A stretch of 56,236 bases of DNA from Bordetella parapertussis (GTDB lineage: Bacteria; Bacteroidota; Bacteroidia; Chitinophagales; Chitinophagaceae). The DNA is taken from NCBI GenBank assembly GCA_943331005.2, contig CALQJX020000025.1, positions 1-56,236 on the forward strand. Reading direction: 5' to 3'. The stretch's first letter is position 1; every line of letters begins with the position of its first letter. Under the pieces are notes generated by a model. The model was given only the letters and a program-made list of their open reading frames with translations, ran no database searches and was not told the origin of the DNA. Position numbers and translations under genes: made by a program. This document shows positions 16,589-25,393 of this stretch, in pieces.

Positions 16589-17071
16589 ATGATCAGATAC
16601 AGAGAACCGCTCAATACTGATGAGATCCGGATCCTTGAAGAAAAGGAGACAAAGGATAGGAGTCAGTACTACAAGGTATACCGTATACTCATGGCTGCGA
16701 GTTTTCTTATCTCCTTCATCACGTCGTGGTACAGAGCCTACGAAGGTGCAGAAAATGCATTCTCTTATGTCAGGTTCTTTGCCACTACTACTGCATTGCT
16801 GGGAATATCTACTGCTGCTGCATACATCAGCTACAGGGCATTCCACCGAAAACTGCAGCTGGACCTGAAAGACAGGACAAAAACTATTGAGACCAATAAA
16901 ATAACAAGGAAGCTGATAGTTGCAACCAGCAATGCGCATTACTTTTACACCACATCCCGCATAAAGCTGAGTATAGAGGTATCTGAAGAGCACTACCATA
17001 GCCTGAAAGAGGGCGATGAAGTGAGTATAGAATACACCACGCATGCACAACTGTATCTGGGCTATTTTTAA
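16589..17071 (+). CDS. Small membrane protein of unknown function
   Basis: Two starts are possible: GTG 16577 (164 residues) and ATG 16589 (160 residues); ATG is chosen because GTG starts are less common here. There are two predicted membrane helices near residues 32-48 and 60-82, with a short loop between. A soluble C-terminal half of about 75 residues has strand-rich character ('KLIVATSNAHYFYTTSRIKLSIEVSEEHYHSLKEGDEVSIEYTTHAQLYLGYF'), similar to small beta-barrel domains appended to membrane anchors. It lies between the M32 peptidase and HAD genes with short gaps, so likely in the same transcript. No family recognised. Confidence 0.65.
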   Translation: MIRYREPLNTDEIRILEEKETKDRSQYYKVYRILMAASFLISFITSWYRAYEGAENAFSYVRFFATTTALLGISTAAAYISYRAFHRKLQLDLKDRTKTIETNKITRKLIVATSNAHYFYTTSRIKLSIEVSEEHYHSLKEGDEVSIEYTTHAQLYLGYF

Positions 17072-17104
17072 CGGCAATGCCGCACAACAACTGACACAAC
17101 AACA

Positions 17105-17758
17105 ATGATCAACACAGTAATATTTGATATGGACGGCCTGCTGCTGGATACAGAACCACTTTGGGGTAAAAGCATGCTGCAGGTAGCCGAAAAACATAAG
17201 ATACCTATCACCAGCCAGAAGTTCAAAGAAACAACCGGACTAAGGATCTATGAGGTTACAGACCATTGGGCCATTCACTATCCATGGCAGGGCAAATCAT
17301 CAAAAGAGGTAGCAGATGAGATACTGGATGAGATCATAGCTTCTTCTAAGAGCCATGCTACTGTAATGAAAGGGGTTGAAAGAACATTGCAACTTCTAAG
17401 GAAACATAAATTCAAAATAGGTCTGGCCTCTTCGTCACCAGCCAGAATGATACACGAACTGGTAGATCACTTTGGCATTACTCACTACTTCGATGTTATT
17501 ACTTCTGCTGATGTTGTAGCCCTTGGCAAACCACATCCTGCCGTTTTCCTGCATTGCGCCAACGAACTGGGATCAAAACCCAATCAGTGCCTGGTACTGG
17601 AAGACTCTGTAAACGGCATGATTGCAGGCAAGGCTGCCAGAATGAAAGTCATAGCCATACCCGACGAGATGCACTTCGACGATCCCCGTTTCTCTATAGC
17701 AGACTTAAAACTGAGAAGTATGGAAGATCTGGATATGGAAACAATAAAATCAGTTTAG
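17105..17758 (+). CDS. HAD-superfamily sugar phosphatase (HxpB/YniC-like)
   Basis: The 217-residue HAD-IA hydrolase has motif I 'FDMDGLLLDTEP' with nucleophile Asp8 and acid/base Asp10, motif II 'ASSSP', the Lys of motif III in 'GKPHPAVF', and motif IV 'EDSVNGMIAGKAA'. The helical cap between residues 15 and 90 is of type C1. Closest in motif pattern are hexitol or 2-deoxyglucose-6-phosphate phosphatases; true substrate unknown. It is the last gene of the forward thiolase run, followed 25 bp later by a strong terminator hairpin. Confidence 0.9.
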   Translation: MINTVIFDMDGLLLDTEPLWGKSMLQVAEKHKIPITSQKFKETTGLRIYEVTDHWAIHYPWQGKSSKEVADEILDEIIASSKSHATVMKGVERTLQLLRKHKFKIGLASSSPARMIHELVDHFGITHYFDVITSADVVALGKPHPAVFLHCANELGSKPNQCLVLEDSVNGMIAGKAARMKVIAIPDEMHFDDPRFSIADLKLRSMEDLDMETIKSV

Positions 17759-17783
17759 TTACAGAACACAAACAAACAAAAAC

Positions 17784-17823
17784 CATAAGCAGCTGTGGCG
17801 CAATGGCACCACAGCTGCTTATG
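17784..17823. terminator. Strong bidirectional terminator hairpin
   Basis: A perfect 15-bp stem (17784-17798 with 17809-17823, CATAAGCAGCTGTGG and its complement) encloses a 10-nt loop. It lies between the HAD gene (+) and the DUF4349 gene (-), which converge here. Confidence 0.8.
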
Positions 17824-17827
17824 ACCC

Positions 17828-18733
17828 CTAGAGGTTTACATTCATCATTTTCTTTCTTCTCCTTGTCACAAGGTATCCTATAGACAACCCTGTAGTGAGT
17901 GCCAGTAACAATGGCCATATACTCAGCAAACCCAGCACTATTCCGCTTACCAGCTGCCAGCCGCCTTCCATGGCCAGCCTGCACTGAGTTGTAAATGGCA
18001 CCTGCATCATACGTTCCTTATCGGGTACTATCTGTATCACAGGTCTGTCGGGTTGCGAAAGCGCAACAGTAAGCGTTGCATAGGTCACATCATCCATCAG
18101 TTTCAGATTCTCGATGTGCCTGCTAACCGTTCGTTCTTTGCGGGCATCTTCATTGCGCTGTATCTCCATCACCTCCCTGGTATCTGTTGCCAGCTTTAGT
18201 GCATGGGAAGTAATTGCAGTTCTTTCCTCAGGCTTATTCAGCATCTGATTACTAAGACACTTCAGCGTCACATCTTCTCTTCTCCTGCTACGGGATGCTA
18301 CAAAACCTGCGGTAGATTGTATGATACCAACTACAGAATCCATAAGTTGCGCAGGCACTCTCAGCGTCATTTGAGCAGTAGTACTTATGATCTGCACATG
18401 CTTCAGCGAGTCTATATTATAAGCTATTGTTTTGTCCTCTACAGTGGTGTTATCAATACGGCTTGCGGCAACTATACCACCCGCATCTGTGATCTTTTTC
18501 TCCAGCATAGCTACCGTAGCAGGCACATCTGTAACCGTACAATGCATATCAGCCTTTTGTATCACCTTTCGCCCCGGAGATGCCAGCGTACCGGGCGTTT
18601 CGCTTACTACAGCACTATCGGCAATGGCTTCTTCAGTTGTTGCAGCATTGCTATCAGAATATTCGATTTCAGACGACTCGCAGGCAGCGAGCAGGAATAG
18701 TGGCAGCAGCCACACTAGTTTGCGGAATGACAT
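17828..18733 (-). CDS. DUF4349 domain-containing lipoprotein
   Basis: The 301-residue protein begins with a lipoprotein signal (MSFRKLVWLLPLFLLAAC, lipobox LAAC, Cys18) and a 40-residue acidic/Ser-rich linker. The DUF4349 domain follows at about 55-285: 'RKVIQKADMHCTVTDVPATVAMLEKKITDAGGIVAASR', 'AQMTLRVPAQLMDSVVGIIQSTAGFVASRS' and a long coiled helix with 'EERTAITSHALKLATDTREVMEIQRNEDARKERTVSRHIENLKLMDDVTYATLTVAL'. It closes with a membrane helix (about 262-290, 'LLSIWPLLLALTTGLSIGYLV') and a basic tail. So it is tethered to the envelope at both ends; function not known. Confidence 0.85.
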   Translation of the reverse strand: MSFRKLVWLLPLFLLAACESSEIEYSDSNAATTEEAIADSAVVSETPGTLASPGRKVIQKADMHCTVTDVPATVAMLEKKITDAGGIVAASRIDNTTVEDKTIAYNIDSLKHVQIISTTAQMTLRVPAQLMDSVVGIIQSTAGFVASRSRRREDVTLKCLSNQMLNKPEERTAITSHALKLATDTREVMEIQRNEDARKERTVSRHIENLKLMDDVTYATLTVALSQPDRPVIQIVPDKERMMQVPFTTQCRLAMEGGWQLVSGIVLGLLSIWPLLLALTTGLSIGYLVTRRRKKMMNVNL

Positions 18734-18769
18734 AATATTTTGTGTTTGAGGTTCAAAATATTAATGCGC

Positions 18770-18798
18770 AAAAAAGGGAAAGGTAATTCCCTTTCCCT
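18770..18798 (-). terminator. Rho-independent terminator of hemB
   Basis: A 9-bp stem (18775-18783 with 18790-18798) and 6-nt loop lie just past the hemB stop; on the minus strand the stem is followed by a run of T (from AAAAA at 18770-18775). Confidence 0.75.
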
Positions 18799-18824
18799 GT
18801 TAAATGATATATAAAACGATTTGC

Positions 18825-19802
18825 TTAGTCTTTCAGCCACATAGCTGCATCCTTCGCATAGTAGGTTGCTATAAGGCTTGCGCCGGCTCGCTTGATGCTG
18901 GTGAGACTTTCCATCACTGCTTTCTGTTCATTCAGCCAACCCATTTTTGCAGCAGCTTTTATCAAGGCATATTCGCCACTCACATGGTAGGCGCTTACAG
19001 GTATATGCACATTATCTGCCACCTCCCTTATGATATCCAGATAGGCCATCGCCGGCTTCACCATCACTATATCTGCGCCTTCTTCCACGTCCATCAGCAC
19101 CTCTTTCACAGCTTCTCTTCTGTTGGCATAATCCATCTGGTATGTTTTCTTGTCACCAAAACCAGGCGCACTATCGAGCGCATCTCTGAACGGGCCATAA
19201 AAACAAGACGCATACTTAGCGCTATAAGCCATGATGCCTGTTTTGCTGTATCCTGCCTCTTCCAGCGCCAGACGTATAGCCAGTATACGGCCATCCATCA
19301 TATCGCTCGGGGCTACAAAGTCGGCACCTGCACGGGCATGGCTCACACTCATCTCGGCCAGCACTTCTACTGTGGCATCATTCACTATTTCGCTGTGCTC
19401 CACTATACCATCGTGCCCGTAGCTGGAGAACGGATCCAGTGCAACATCGGTCATCACCACCATATCGGGGCAGGCACTCTTTATAGCACGTATGCTGCGT
19501 TGCATCAGGCCCTCCTCATTCAGTGCTTCTGTTCCTTTATTATCTTTCAGCTCGTCTGCACATTTTATGAACAGCAGCACACACTTTATGCCTAGCGCCC
19601 ACAGTTCCTTCACTTCTTCTATAGTGAGGTCTATACTGCGGCGATAGTAGCCAGGCATAGAAGATATCTCTTCCTGCACGCCGCTACCCTCTATAATAAA
19701 AAGTGGGGCGATGAAGTCAGATGGCTTCAGGATAGTTTCTGCTACCATGGCCCTTATAGCGGGCGACTGACGTAAAATGCGGTTCCTCCTTATCAATTGC
19801 AT
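18825..19802 (-). CDS. hemB: Porphobilinogen synthase (delta-aminolevulinate dehydratase)
   Basis: The 325-residue enzyme joins two molecules of 5-aminolevulinate to porphobilinogen in heme synthesis. The two Schiff-base lysines are Lys196 in 'YSAKYASCFYGPFRDA' and Lys249 in 'IVMVKPA'. The region that holds the zinc cysteines in zinc-type enzymes reads 'DVALDPFSSYGHDG', with Asp and no Cys, which marks the magnesium-type. N-terminal 'RRNRILRQSPAIRAMVAET' and the allosteric arm are normal. It is transcribed alone: a -7 box lies 32 bp upstream and a terminator just past the stop. Confidence 0.96.
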   Translation of the reverse strand: MQLIRRNRILRQSPAIRAMVAETILKPSDFIAPLFIIEGSGVQEEISSMPGYYRRSIDLTIEEVKELWALGIKCVLLFIKCADELKDNKGTEALNEEGLMQRSIRAIKSACPDMVVMTDVALDPFSSYGHDGIVEHSEIVNDATVEVLAEMSVSHARAGADFVAPSDMMDGRILAIRLALEEAGYSKTGIMAYSAKYASCFYGPFRDALDSAPGFGDKKTYQMDYANRREAVKEVLMDVEEGADIVMVKPAMAYLDIIREVADNVHIPVSAYHVSGEYALIKAAAKMGWLNEQKAVMESLTSIKRAGASLIATYYAKDAAMWLKD

Positions 19803-19834
19803 ATACTCTGTATTTTGTAAGCTGTTTTGGAATG

Positions 19835-19842
19835 CAAATGTA
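19835..19842 (-). promoter_or_regulatory. Bacteroidota -7 promoter box for hemB
   Basis: On the minus strand the sequence reads TACATTTG, with 32 bp to the hemB start at 19802. Confidence 0.45.
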
Positions 19843-20014
19843 CGCTTAGGGAACGCTGTATTTACTCTTGCTCATCAGCCCCTGCGCTTTATTACATTCT
19901 CATTACCAAATAGCCAATTTGACCAAATACTCCTTTAAAAAAACAGAGCAAAATAGCCTTTTAGCCATCATGCTCTGCCATATTGCAACCTACATTGCAA
20001 AGATCATTTCCGTT

Positions 20015-20482
20015 TTACATATGCGCCCGCAGCATCCATGCCATTTTCTCGTGCGCAGCCATGATACCGGTAAGAAAATCGGCAGTACCGGCATCTTTAT
20101 GCGTATCGTTCACCTCGTTAATATTTTCCCTCACAGCACGTATTATTGTTTCATGGTCGTTCAGCAAGGCCAGCACCATCTTCATAGCACCACCCTCTTC
20201 TTTCATCTCGGCAAGACGAGAAGCCGCGACTACTGTTGTAAGATTGCCTGCCGCTATTCCGCCCAGCATGCGCACCCTTTCGGCTACTTCATCTGTCATT
20301 TCTGCCAGCTGACCGTACTGCTCTTCAAAGAATTTATGCAATACAGAAAATGCCGGTCCGGTTACATTCCAATGGCTGTTCCTTGTTCGCGAATACAACA
20401 GTATCTCATCTGCAAGCAATACATTCAGCAATTTGCAGACCTCTGCTGCATGCGATTCAGCTATTCCGATATTTGGTTTCAT
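20015..20482 (-). CDS. dps: Dps family ferritin-like DNA-protection protein
   Basis: The 155-residue protein is a four-helix Dps that stores iron and protects DNA under oxidative stress or starvation as a dodecamer. The intersubunit ferroxidase residues fit the family pattern: His37 in 'RTRNSHWNVTG', His49 in 'LHKFFEEQY', Asp64 and Glu68 in 'EMTDEVAERVRMLGG'. The N-terminal tail is short with few basic residues, so DNA binding may be weak. Typical length. The gene stands alone with a -7 box 15 bp upstream of the start. Confidence 0.93.
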   Translation of the reverse strand: MKPNIGIAESHAAEVCKLLNVLLADEILLYSRTRNSHWNVTGPAFSVLHKFFEEQYGQLAEMTDEVAERVRMLGGIAAGNLTTVVAASRLAEMKEEGGAMKMVLALLNDHETIIRAVRENINEVNDTHKDAGTADFLTGIMAAHEKMAWMLRAHM

Positions 20483-20497
20483 CTTCTTATTTTAATA

Positions 20498-20505
20498 CAA
20501 AATTA
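20498..20505 (-). promoter_or_regulatory. Bacteroidota -7 promoter box for dps
   Basis: On the minus strand the sequence reads TAATTTTG, ending 15 bp before the start codon at 20482. Confidence 0.45.
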
Positions 20506-20593
20506 TTCAAAGATCCTGTACCTGTCTCATGACAAATATCATTTCAGACTACAGATGTATAACAAGATATTATTGGCGTGTATTGACTAACTT

Positions 20594-21343
20594 TTAATGC
20601 TCTATGTGCATGGTACATACCTGCGTATCCACTCCGGTAACTATAGTGTCTTTTATGGCCAGCATATAGTGCCCGCCATGGCCCGGCCTCGCATCCTGAC
20701 TATAGTCGCCCGTACCCCATATGGTTTTACCACCTGTAGTTTGTACAGGAATACGCACACTCTTCGACACCCAGGCACGCACCACCAGATCAGTTCCCAT
20801 ATTGCGAATGTTTGAGATCTTCAGCAAATAGGGTGTATCTGCTACAGTGGATACCTGTGAAGAGTAATGATAAAAACCCGAATCGGGACAATAGTCGTAA
20901 CAGGAATCATATACCCCTGCAAGTATCGGCGCAAAATCGGTCATTGGTATGATGCGTAACTTCACTATACTCACCTGTTCCCCGTAAAGCGCACTGAATA
21001 TCTTCAGTTTAAAGGGATAGTCGCCCTTGGGCAAGTTTCCGATACTCAAAGTAAACACACCGCTTTTCAGCTTACCCACAACCATACTTGCAGGGTTTGC
21101 TGCAACATATGCCGGCACTTCATCCAGCGTGCAAGTGAGCATATTCTTGGCTATGTCTCCGCCCAATACCTTTATGTTGAATGGGAAATAATAAACAGAA
21201 TTGGCTGAGGCCTGTAGAATAGAATCATAAACTACAGTATAGGCAAATGTTCCCGACTGGTTCGTCACATCAGGATTGTTGTTCTTTTTCCTGCAACCAA
21301 AAAAGAACATAGGTACAGATAGAAGTAATAATAGGACTCTCAT
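20594..21343 (-). CDS. Lipoprotein of unknown function
   Basis: The 249-residue protein has a lipoprotein signal (MRVLLLLLSVPMFFFGC, lipobox FFGC, Cys17) and a short basic/Asn-rich linker. The rest is strand-rich, with possible Ig-like folds at about 30-125 ('GTFAYTVVYDSILQ...' through 'FKLKIFSALYGEQVSIVKLRI') and 130-249. The second half holds 'YDSCYDYCPDSG' and 'GHGGHYMLAI', which could bind a disulfide or metal, but no named motif applies. Possibly a domain found in Chitinophagaceae lipoproteins of unknown role. It sits 81 bp downstream of the UXS gene on the same strand, after a terminator. Confidence 0.65.
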   Translation of the reverse strand: MRVLLLLLSVPMFFFGCRKKNNNPDVTNQSGTFAYTVVYDSILQASANSVYYFPFNIKVLGGDIAKNMLTCTLDEVPAYVAANPASMVVGKLKSGVFTLSIGNLPKGDYPFKLKIFSALYGEQVSIVKLRIIPMTDFAPILAGVYDSCYDYCPDSGFYHYSSQVSTVADTPYLLKISNIRNMGTDLVVRAWVSKSVRIPVQTTGGKTIWGTGDYSQDARPGHGGHYMLAIKDTIVTGVDTQVCTMHIEH

Positions 21344-21360
21344 GCTATACTAAAGTTACA

Positions 21361-21392
21361 TAAAAAGCGAATGGCAACTTACGTTGCCATTC
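21361..21392 (-). terminator. Terminator after the ugd-uxs pair
   Basis: A perfect 10-bp stem GAATGGCAAC (21369-21378) with its complement (21383-21392), loop TTAC. On the minus strand it is followed by GCTTTTTA, so it ends transcripts of the UDP-xylose genes. Confidence 0.75.
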
Positions 21393-21424
21393 AAAACTAT
21401 GATCCATCAATATTTGTATGCTTA

Positions 21425-22360
21425 CTAGATGTGTTGTTTGAAGTATTCCAGTGTACGCTTCAGCCCTTCGTGCCTGTCTACCTTTGGTTCCCAGCCAAGA
21501 ATCTCTCTTGCCTTGGTAATGTTTGGCTGACGTTGCTTAGGGTCATCCTGTGGCAGCGCTTCAAATACGATCTTAGACTTAGAACCTGTTAGTGCTATCA
21601 CCTCTTCTGCAAACTGCAGCAGGGTTATCTCGGCAGGGTTACCAATGTTCACCGGCATTGTATAATCCGAAAGCAGCAGGCGGTAAATACCCTCTACCAG
21701 ATCGTCTACATAGCAAAATGAACGTGTCTGAGAACCATCACCATATACGGTTACGTCCTCACCCCTCAGCGCCTGACTCATGAACGTTGGCAGTGCACGG
21801 CCGTCATCGAGTCGCATACGTGGTCCATAAGTATTGAAGATACGAATGATCCTAGTCTCCAGCTTATGGAAGGTATTGTATGCCCTGGTGATGCTCTCCA
21901 TGAAACGCTTGGCCTCATCATAAACACCACGTGGCCCTACAGGGTTCACATTACCCCAGTATTCTTCGGTCTGAGGGTGCACCAGCGGATCGCCATACAC
22001 CTCAGATGTTGATGCTACCAGCATCCTTGCACCCTTGGCCTTTGCAAAACCCAGCAGATTATGTGTGCCCAGCGCACCCACCTTCAGCGTCTGTATAGGC
22101 ATCTTCAGATAGTCTATAGGACTGGCCGGAGAAGCGAAATGCAGAATGTAATCGATGTTGCCCGGTACGTGTACAAATTTGGTCACATCGTGATGATAGA
22201 ACTGAAATTCTTTCAGTGGAAAAAGGTGCTCTATGTTTTTGATGTTACCGGTAAGGAGATTATCCATACCTATAACTTCATAGCCCTCTTTCAGAAAACG
22301 GTCGCAAAGGTGAGATCCGAGAAATCCCGCTGCGCCGGTAATAAGAATGCGTTTAGCCAT
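21425..22360 (-). CDS. UDP-glucuronate decarboxylase (UDP-xylose synthase)
   Basis: The 311-residue short-chain dehydrogenase converts UDP-glucuronate to UDP-xylose with NAD+. It has the Rossmann glycine motif '[10 protein letters not shown]' (residues 9-15), the catalytic Tyr147-x3-Lys151 in '[12 protein letters not shown]', and 'STSEVYGDP' with the Ser/Glu of the active site. The UXS-specific 'YHHDVTKF' and 'FASPASP..Y...[10 protein letters not shown]' segments and the '[44 protein letters not shown]' block match UDP-xylose synthases. It follows the UDP-glucose dehydrogenase gene by 40 bp in one operon. Confidence 0.95.
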   Translation of the reverse strand: MAKRILITGAAGFLGSHLCDRFLKEGYEVIGMDNLLTGNIKNIEHLFPLKEFQFYHHDVTKFVHVPGNIDYILHFASPASPIDYLKMPIQTLKVGALGTHNLLGFAKAKGARMLVASTSEVYGDPLVHPQTEEYWGNVNPVGPRGVYDEAKRFMESITRAYNTFHKLETRIIRIFNTYGPRMRLDDGRALPTFMSQALRGEDVTVYGDGSQTRSFCYVDDLVEGIYRLLLSDYTMPVNIGNPAEITLLQFAEEVIALTGSKSKIVFEALPQDDPKQRQPNITKAREILGWEPKVDRHEGLKRTLEYFKQHI

Positions 22361-22400
22361 TATATACTTTTACTTTACTGTTTGTTCAAAAATTTACTCA

Positions 22401-23780
22401 TTAGTCCAGAGAGCCCCTTTCTCTAATGATAGTACCACCTGCTGCTGCCAGTTTTTCCCTGACCTGAGGATGAACTATCCTGCGACCGATACTTTCGTAG
22501 TAGAAACCAAGTTCCTGCATCTTATCTATGGAATACACATTCCTGCCATCAAATATAGCCGGATGCGCCAGCGTGGCTGCAATGCGGTCAAAATCCGGAT
22601 TGCGGAACTCGCTCCATTCTGTGACAATGATCAGTGCAGTAGCACCTGTTATTGCATCATACTGATCCTGTGCATAATAGATCTTATCGCCAATCAGTTG
22701 CTTCACATTGTTCATCCCCTCCGGATCGAATACGCGCACATTACCACCCGCTTCCAGTATCTCATGTATCAGATCCAATGCCGGTGCATCGCGTATATCA
22801 TCTGTTTCAGGCTTGAAGGACAAACCCCATATAGCAAAAGTATATCCTGAAAGATCACTGCCAAAGTAGTTGCGCACCTTACCACCCATTACTTTCTTCT
22901 GCTGATCGTTCACCTGCATTACCATATTCACCAGCTTGAAGTCGTAATCCATTTCCAGTGCCGTATGTGCCAGTGCTTTCACATCTTTAGGGAAGCAGCT
23001 GCCACCATAACCTATACCTGGGAACAGGAAGCGTTTACCAATACGACTGTCGCCACCCATACCTATCCTTACCCAATCCACATTGGCACCGGCCTTTTCG
23101 CAAAGGTTGGCCATCTCGTTCATGAAAGATATGCGCATTGCCAGGTAAGAGTTGGCTGCATACTTGGTCATTTCCGATGAACGCTCGTCCATAAAATGAA
23201 TAGGATTCCCCTGACGAACGAATGGCTGATACAATTCATCCATCACTTTCCTTGCCTTGTCAGATGATGTACCAATTACCACCCTGTCTGGTTTCAGAAA
23301 ATCGTCAACTGCCACACCTTCGCGCAGGAACTCCGGATTAGATACCACATCGAACAATGATGTATCAAGCTTCTGAGCCAGTACGGCATGTACCTTTTCA
23401 GCAGTACCTACCGGCACCGTACTCTTATTTACAATAACTGTATATTTTGTAATGATCTTGCTCAAAGACGCTGCCACATCCAGTACATACTGCAGATCCG
23501 CAGAACCATCTTTGCCCGGAGGTGTAGGTAATGCCAGAAAGATCACTTTAGCATCCTTTATACCGTCTGCCAGATCTGTTGTGAACTGCAACCTCTTTTC
23601 CTTTATGTTGCGCTCCAGCAAAACGTCCAGACCTGGTTCATAAATAGGAGATTTACCATTCTTCAAACTATTTATCTTACGCTCGTCTATGTCTATACAA
23701 ACTACATTGTTGCCTGTTTCAGCAAAACATGTACCTGTTACCAGCCCTACATAGCCGGTTCCTATTATAGCTAATTGCAT
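22401..23780 (-). CDS. ugd: UDP-glucose 6-dehydrogenase
   Basis: The 459-residue enzyme oxidises UDP-glucose to UDP-glucuronate with two NAD+. Motifs: N-terminal Rossmann 'IIGTGYVGLVTGTCFAETG' , 'STVPVGTAEKV', 'VSNPEFLREGVAVDDFLKPDRVVIG', 'KYAANSYLAMRISFMNE', and the catalytic Cys262 in 'PGIGYGGSCFPKDVKAL'. The C-terminal UDP-binding domain contains 'GLSFKPETDDIRDAPALDLI' and 'GRNVYS'. Its product feeds the UDP-xylose synthase directly downstream, so the pair supplies UDP-xylose for surface glycans, glycoprotein or exopolysaccharide. No glycosyltransferase gene is adjacent. Confidence 0.96.
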   Translation of the reverse strand: MQLAIIGTGYVGLVTGTCFAETGNNVVCIDIDERKINSLKNGKSPIYEPGLDVLLERNIKEKRLQFTTDLADGIKDAKVIFLALPTPPGKDGSADLQYVLDVAASLSKIITKYTVIVNKSTVPVGTAEKVHAVLAQKLDTSLFDVVSNPEFLREGVAVDDFLKPDRVVIGTSSDKARKVMDELYQPFVRQGNPIHFMDERSSEMTKYAANSYLAMRISFMNEMANLCEKAGANVDWVRIGMGGDSRIGKRFLFPGIGYGGSCFPKDVKALAHTALEMDYDFKLVNMVMQVNDQQKKVMGGKVRNYFGSDLSGYTFAIWGLSFKPETDDIRDAPALDLIHEILEAGGNVRVFDPEGMNNVKQLIGDKIYYAQDQYDAITGATALIIVTEWSEFRNPDFDRIAATLAHPAIFDGRNVYSIDKMQELGFYYESIGRRIVHPQVREKLAAAGGTIIRERGSLD

Positions 23781-23805
23781 ATTTTTTTAATTATAAATCA
23801 GGTCG

Positions 23806-23813
23806 CAAAAGTA
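23806..23813 (-). promoter_or_regulatory. Bacteroidota -7 promoter box for ugd-uxs
   Basis: On the minus strand the sequence reads TACTTTTG (TAnnTTTG), ending 25 bp before the ugd start at 23780. Confidence 0.5.
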
Positions 23814-23924
23814 ACTAATATTTCCTTTGAAATTAAGTATCTACCTACTTTAGAAAGGAGGTAAAATCAGATAAATTATTTATTTATTTTAAAATAAAAC
23901 AAGTAGCTGATACACATTCAATAA

Positions 23925-24641
23925 CTAAGATCCCAGCATTAAAAACACAGCCGGTTTTTTCTCGTAATCAGGCAATGAACCCTTCCAGTCTGCTATGGTA
24001 CGAGTACGCACCCATTCATCCTTTCCGCATATATCTACAGCCATACATACTATGGTCCTGGCTGTGCAATTTTTCACCAGATCATTCATCATGTGCGTAT
24101 TTCTATACGGTGTTTCAATAAATATCTGTGTCTGTCGTTCCTTTGCAGACAACAATTCCAGTTCCTTTATCCTTTTGCTGCGGGCAGGTTCTTTCAGGGG
24201 TAGATACCCATTGAATGCAAAGTTCTGCCCGTTGAGCCCGGAAGCCATCAGCGCAAGTATAATAGAACTTGGCCCGGTCAATGGAACCACTTTTGCCCCC
24301 ATTTCATGACCAATTGCCACCAGATTACTACCCGGATCTGCTACTCCCGGACAGCCGGCTTCACTCATTATCCCTATTTTCTTACCTTCCTTCAGCCATT
24401 TTTTCAGCAATCCGGTATCGGCACCGCTGTGCTTGTCTATCTCTGAAAACTGCACTTCTTCCAGTACCAGATCTTTGTGCAGCGACCTGATAAACCTGCG
24501 TGCAGTACGGGTATTTTCTACAAAATAGTGCTTTATCTCGGCCGTATGTGTCAGTATCTCTGGCGATAATGTGTGATTTGCCCCCTCTGAAACGGGTAAA
24601 GGAATAAGATACAATGACCCTGTATGTGATGATTTTGCCAT
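23925..24641 (-). CDS. RsmI-like SAM-dependent methyltransferase
   Basis: The frame is open from 24728, but the ATG at 24641 matches the family start ('SGSLYLIP'-type, here 'TGSLYLIPLPVSEG'); 238 residues. It is a tetrapyrrole-methylase-fold enzyme of the RsmI branch, which 2'-O-methylates C1402 of 16S rRNA. Visible are 'HYFVENTRTARRFIRSL', 'LKEGKKIGIMSEAGCPGVADPGSNLVAIGHE' and 'VVPLTGPSSIILALMASGLNGQNFAFNGYLP', then 'QTQIFIETPYRNTHMMNDLV'. It differs from canonical RsmI at the N-terminus ('PLPVSEG' instead of 'ATPIGNL') and lacks the long C-terminal part. So the exact target may differ. It is divergent from the Mpg gene. Confidence 0.85.
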   Translation of the reverse strand: MAKSSHTGSLYLIPLPVSEGANHTLSPEILTHTAEIKHYFVENTRTARRFIRSLHKDLVLEEVQFSEIDKHSGADTGLLKKWLKEGKKIGIMSEAGCPGVADPGSNLVAIGHEMGAKVVPLTGPSSIILALMASGLNGQNFAFNGYLPLKEPARSKRIKELELLSAKERQTQIFIETPYRNTHMMNDLVKNCTARTIVCMAVDICGKDEWVRTRTIADWKGSLPDYEKKPAVFLMLGS

Positions 24642-24697
24642 AATGATATGGTTACAATTTCGTCTAAAATACAGATTTGCGGTTTCAATTTCCAATT

Positions 24698-24705
24698 TAC
24701 TTTTG
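24698..24705 (+). promoter_or_regulatory. -7 promoter box only 4 bp before a start codon
   Basis: TACTTTTG is followed by GTTA and then the ATG of the glycosylase gene at 24710. Transcription from this box would start at or just before the start codon, giving a leaderless or near-leaderless mRNA. Confidence 0.5.
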
Positions 24706-24709
24706 GTTA

Positions 24710-25315
24710 ATGAAACTGCCCGACTCATTCTATAGAAATAAAGACGTTGTGCTTATTGCCCGATCATTGCTGGGAAAGGTGCTGGTAACCAGTTTTGATG
24801 GCGTTCTAACCAGTGGCATTATTACGGAAACAGAAGCCTATGCAGGCACGACAGACAGGGCTTCTCATGCCTATGCCAACAGACCCACTACCCGTACTGA
24901 GGTGATGTATGCCAACGGAGGTGTTGCTTATGTATACCTCTGCTATGGCATTCACCACCTGTTCAATGTAGTAACTAATGTTCCAGACGTTCCCCATGCA
25001 GTGCTCATAAGAGCCATTCAGCCACTGGAAGGAATAGAGACAATGCTTGCCCGACGCAACAAAGCAGCACTTTCTCCTGTGTTCACTGCTGGCCCCGGTG
25101 CTTTGGCCATGGCAATGGGTATTCATACCCGGCACTCTGGCTTATCGCTCTCGGGCGATACCATATATATTGAAGACAGAGGCATCATTGTACCAGATAC
25201 AGAAATAGCAGCAGCAACCAGAGTAGGTGTTGCCTATGCTGCCGAAGATGCACTGCTGCCTTATCGGTTCTATATCATGAACAACAAATACATCAGCAAG
25301 GGAAAAGGGCTTTAA
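24710..25315 (+). CDS. DNA-3-methyladenine glycosylase (Mpg/AAG type)
   Basis: The frame runs back to a TTG at 24677, but ATG 24710 gives the family's normal start ('LPDSFYRNKDVVLIARSLLGKVL'); 201 residues. It removes alkylated bases such as 3-methyladenine and hypoxanthine, leaving an abasic site for base-excision repair. The catalytic Glu42 lies in 'IITETEAYAGTTDRASHAY', and 'MYANGGVAYVYLCYGIHHLFNVVT' and 'TAGPGALAMAMGI' complete the conserved core. The DNA-intercalating Tyr corresponds to the 'VYLCYG' region. It is divergent from the RsmI-like gene and has a -7 box directly upstream. Confidence 0.95.
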   Translation: MKLPDSFYRNKDVVLIARSLLGKVLVTSFDGVLTSGIITETEAYAGTTDRASHAYANRPTTRTEVMYANGGVAYVYLCYGIHHLFNVVTNVPDVPHAVLIRAIQPLEGIETMLARRNKAALSPVFTAGPGALAMAMGIHTRHSGLSLSGDTIYIEDRGIIVPDTEIAAATRVGVAYAAEDALLPYRFYIMNNKYISKGKGL

Positions 25316-25345
25316 TAGCATACCTGCCTATTGCGGGCAGGGCAT

Positions 25346-25370
25346 AAAAAAACCGGCCATAAGGCCGGTT
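25346..25370 (-). terminator. Terminator of the PorP/SprF gene
   Basis: The 8-bp stem AACCGGCC/GGCCGGTT (25351-25358 with 25363-25370, loop ATAA) lies between convergent genes. On the minus strand it is followed by a run of T (AAAAA at 25346-25350). A second small hairpin, CCTGCC/GGCAGG (25323-25341), serves the plus strand side. Confidence 0.75.
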
Positions 25371-25393
25371 CTAAATATTGTTCAAAGCTACTA

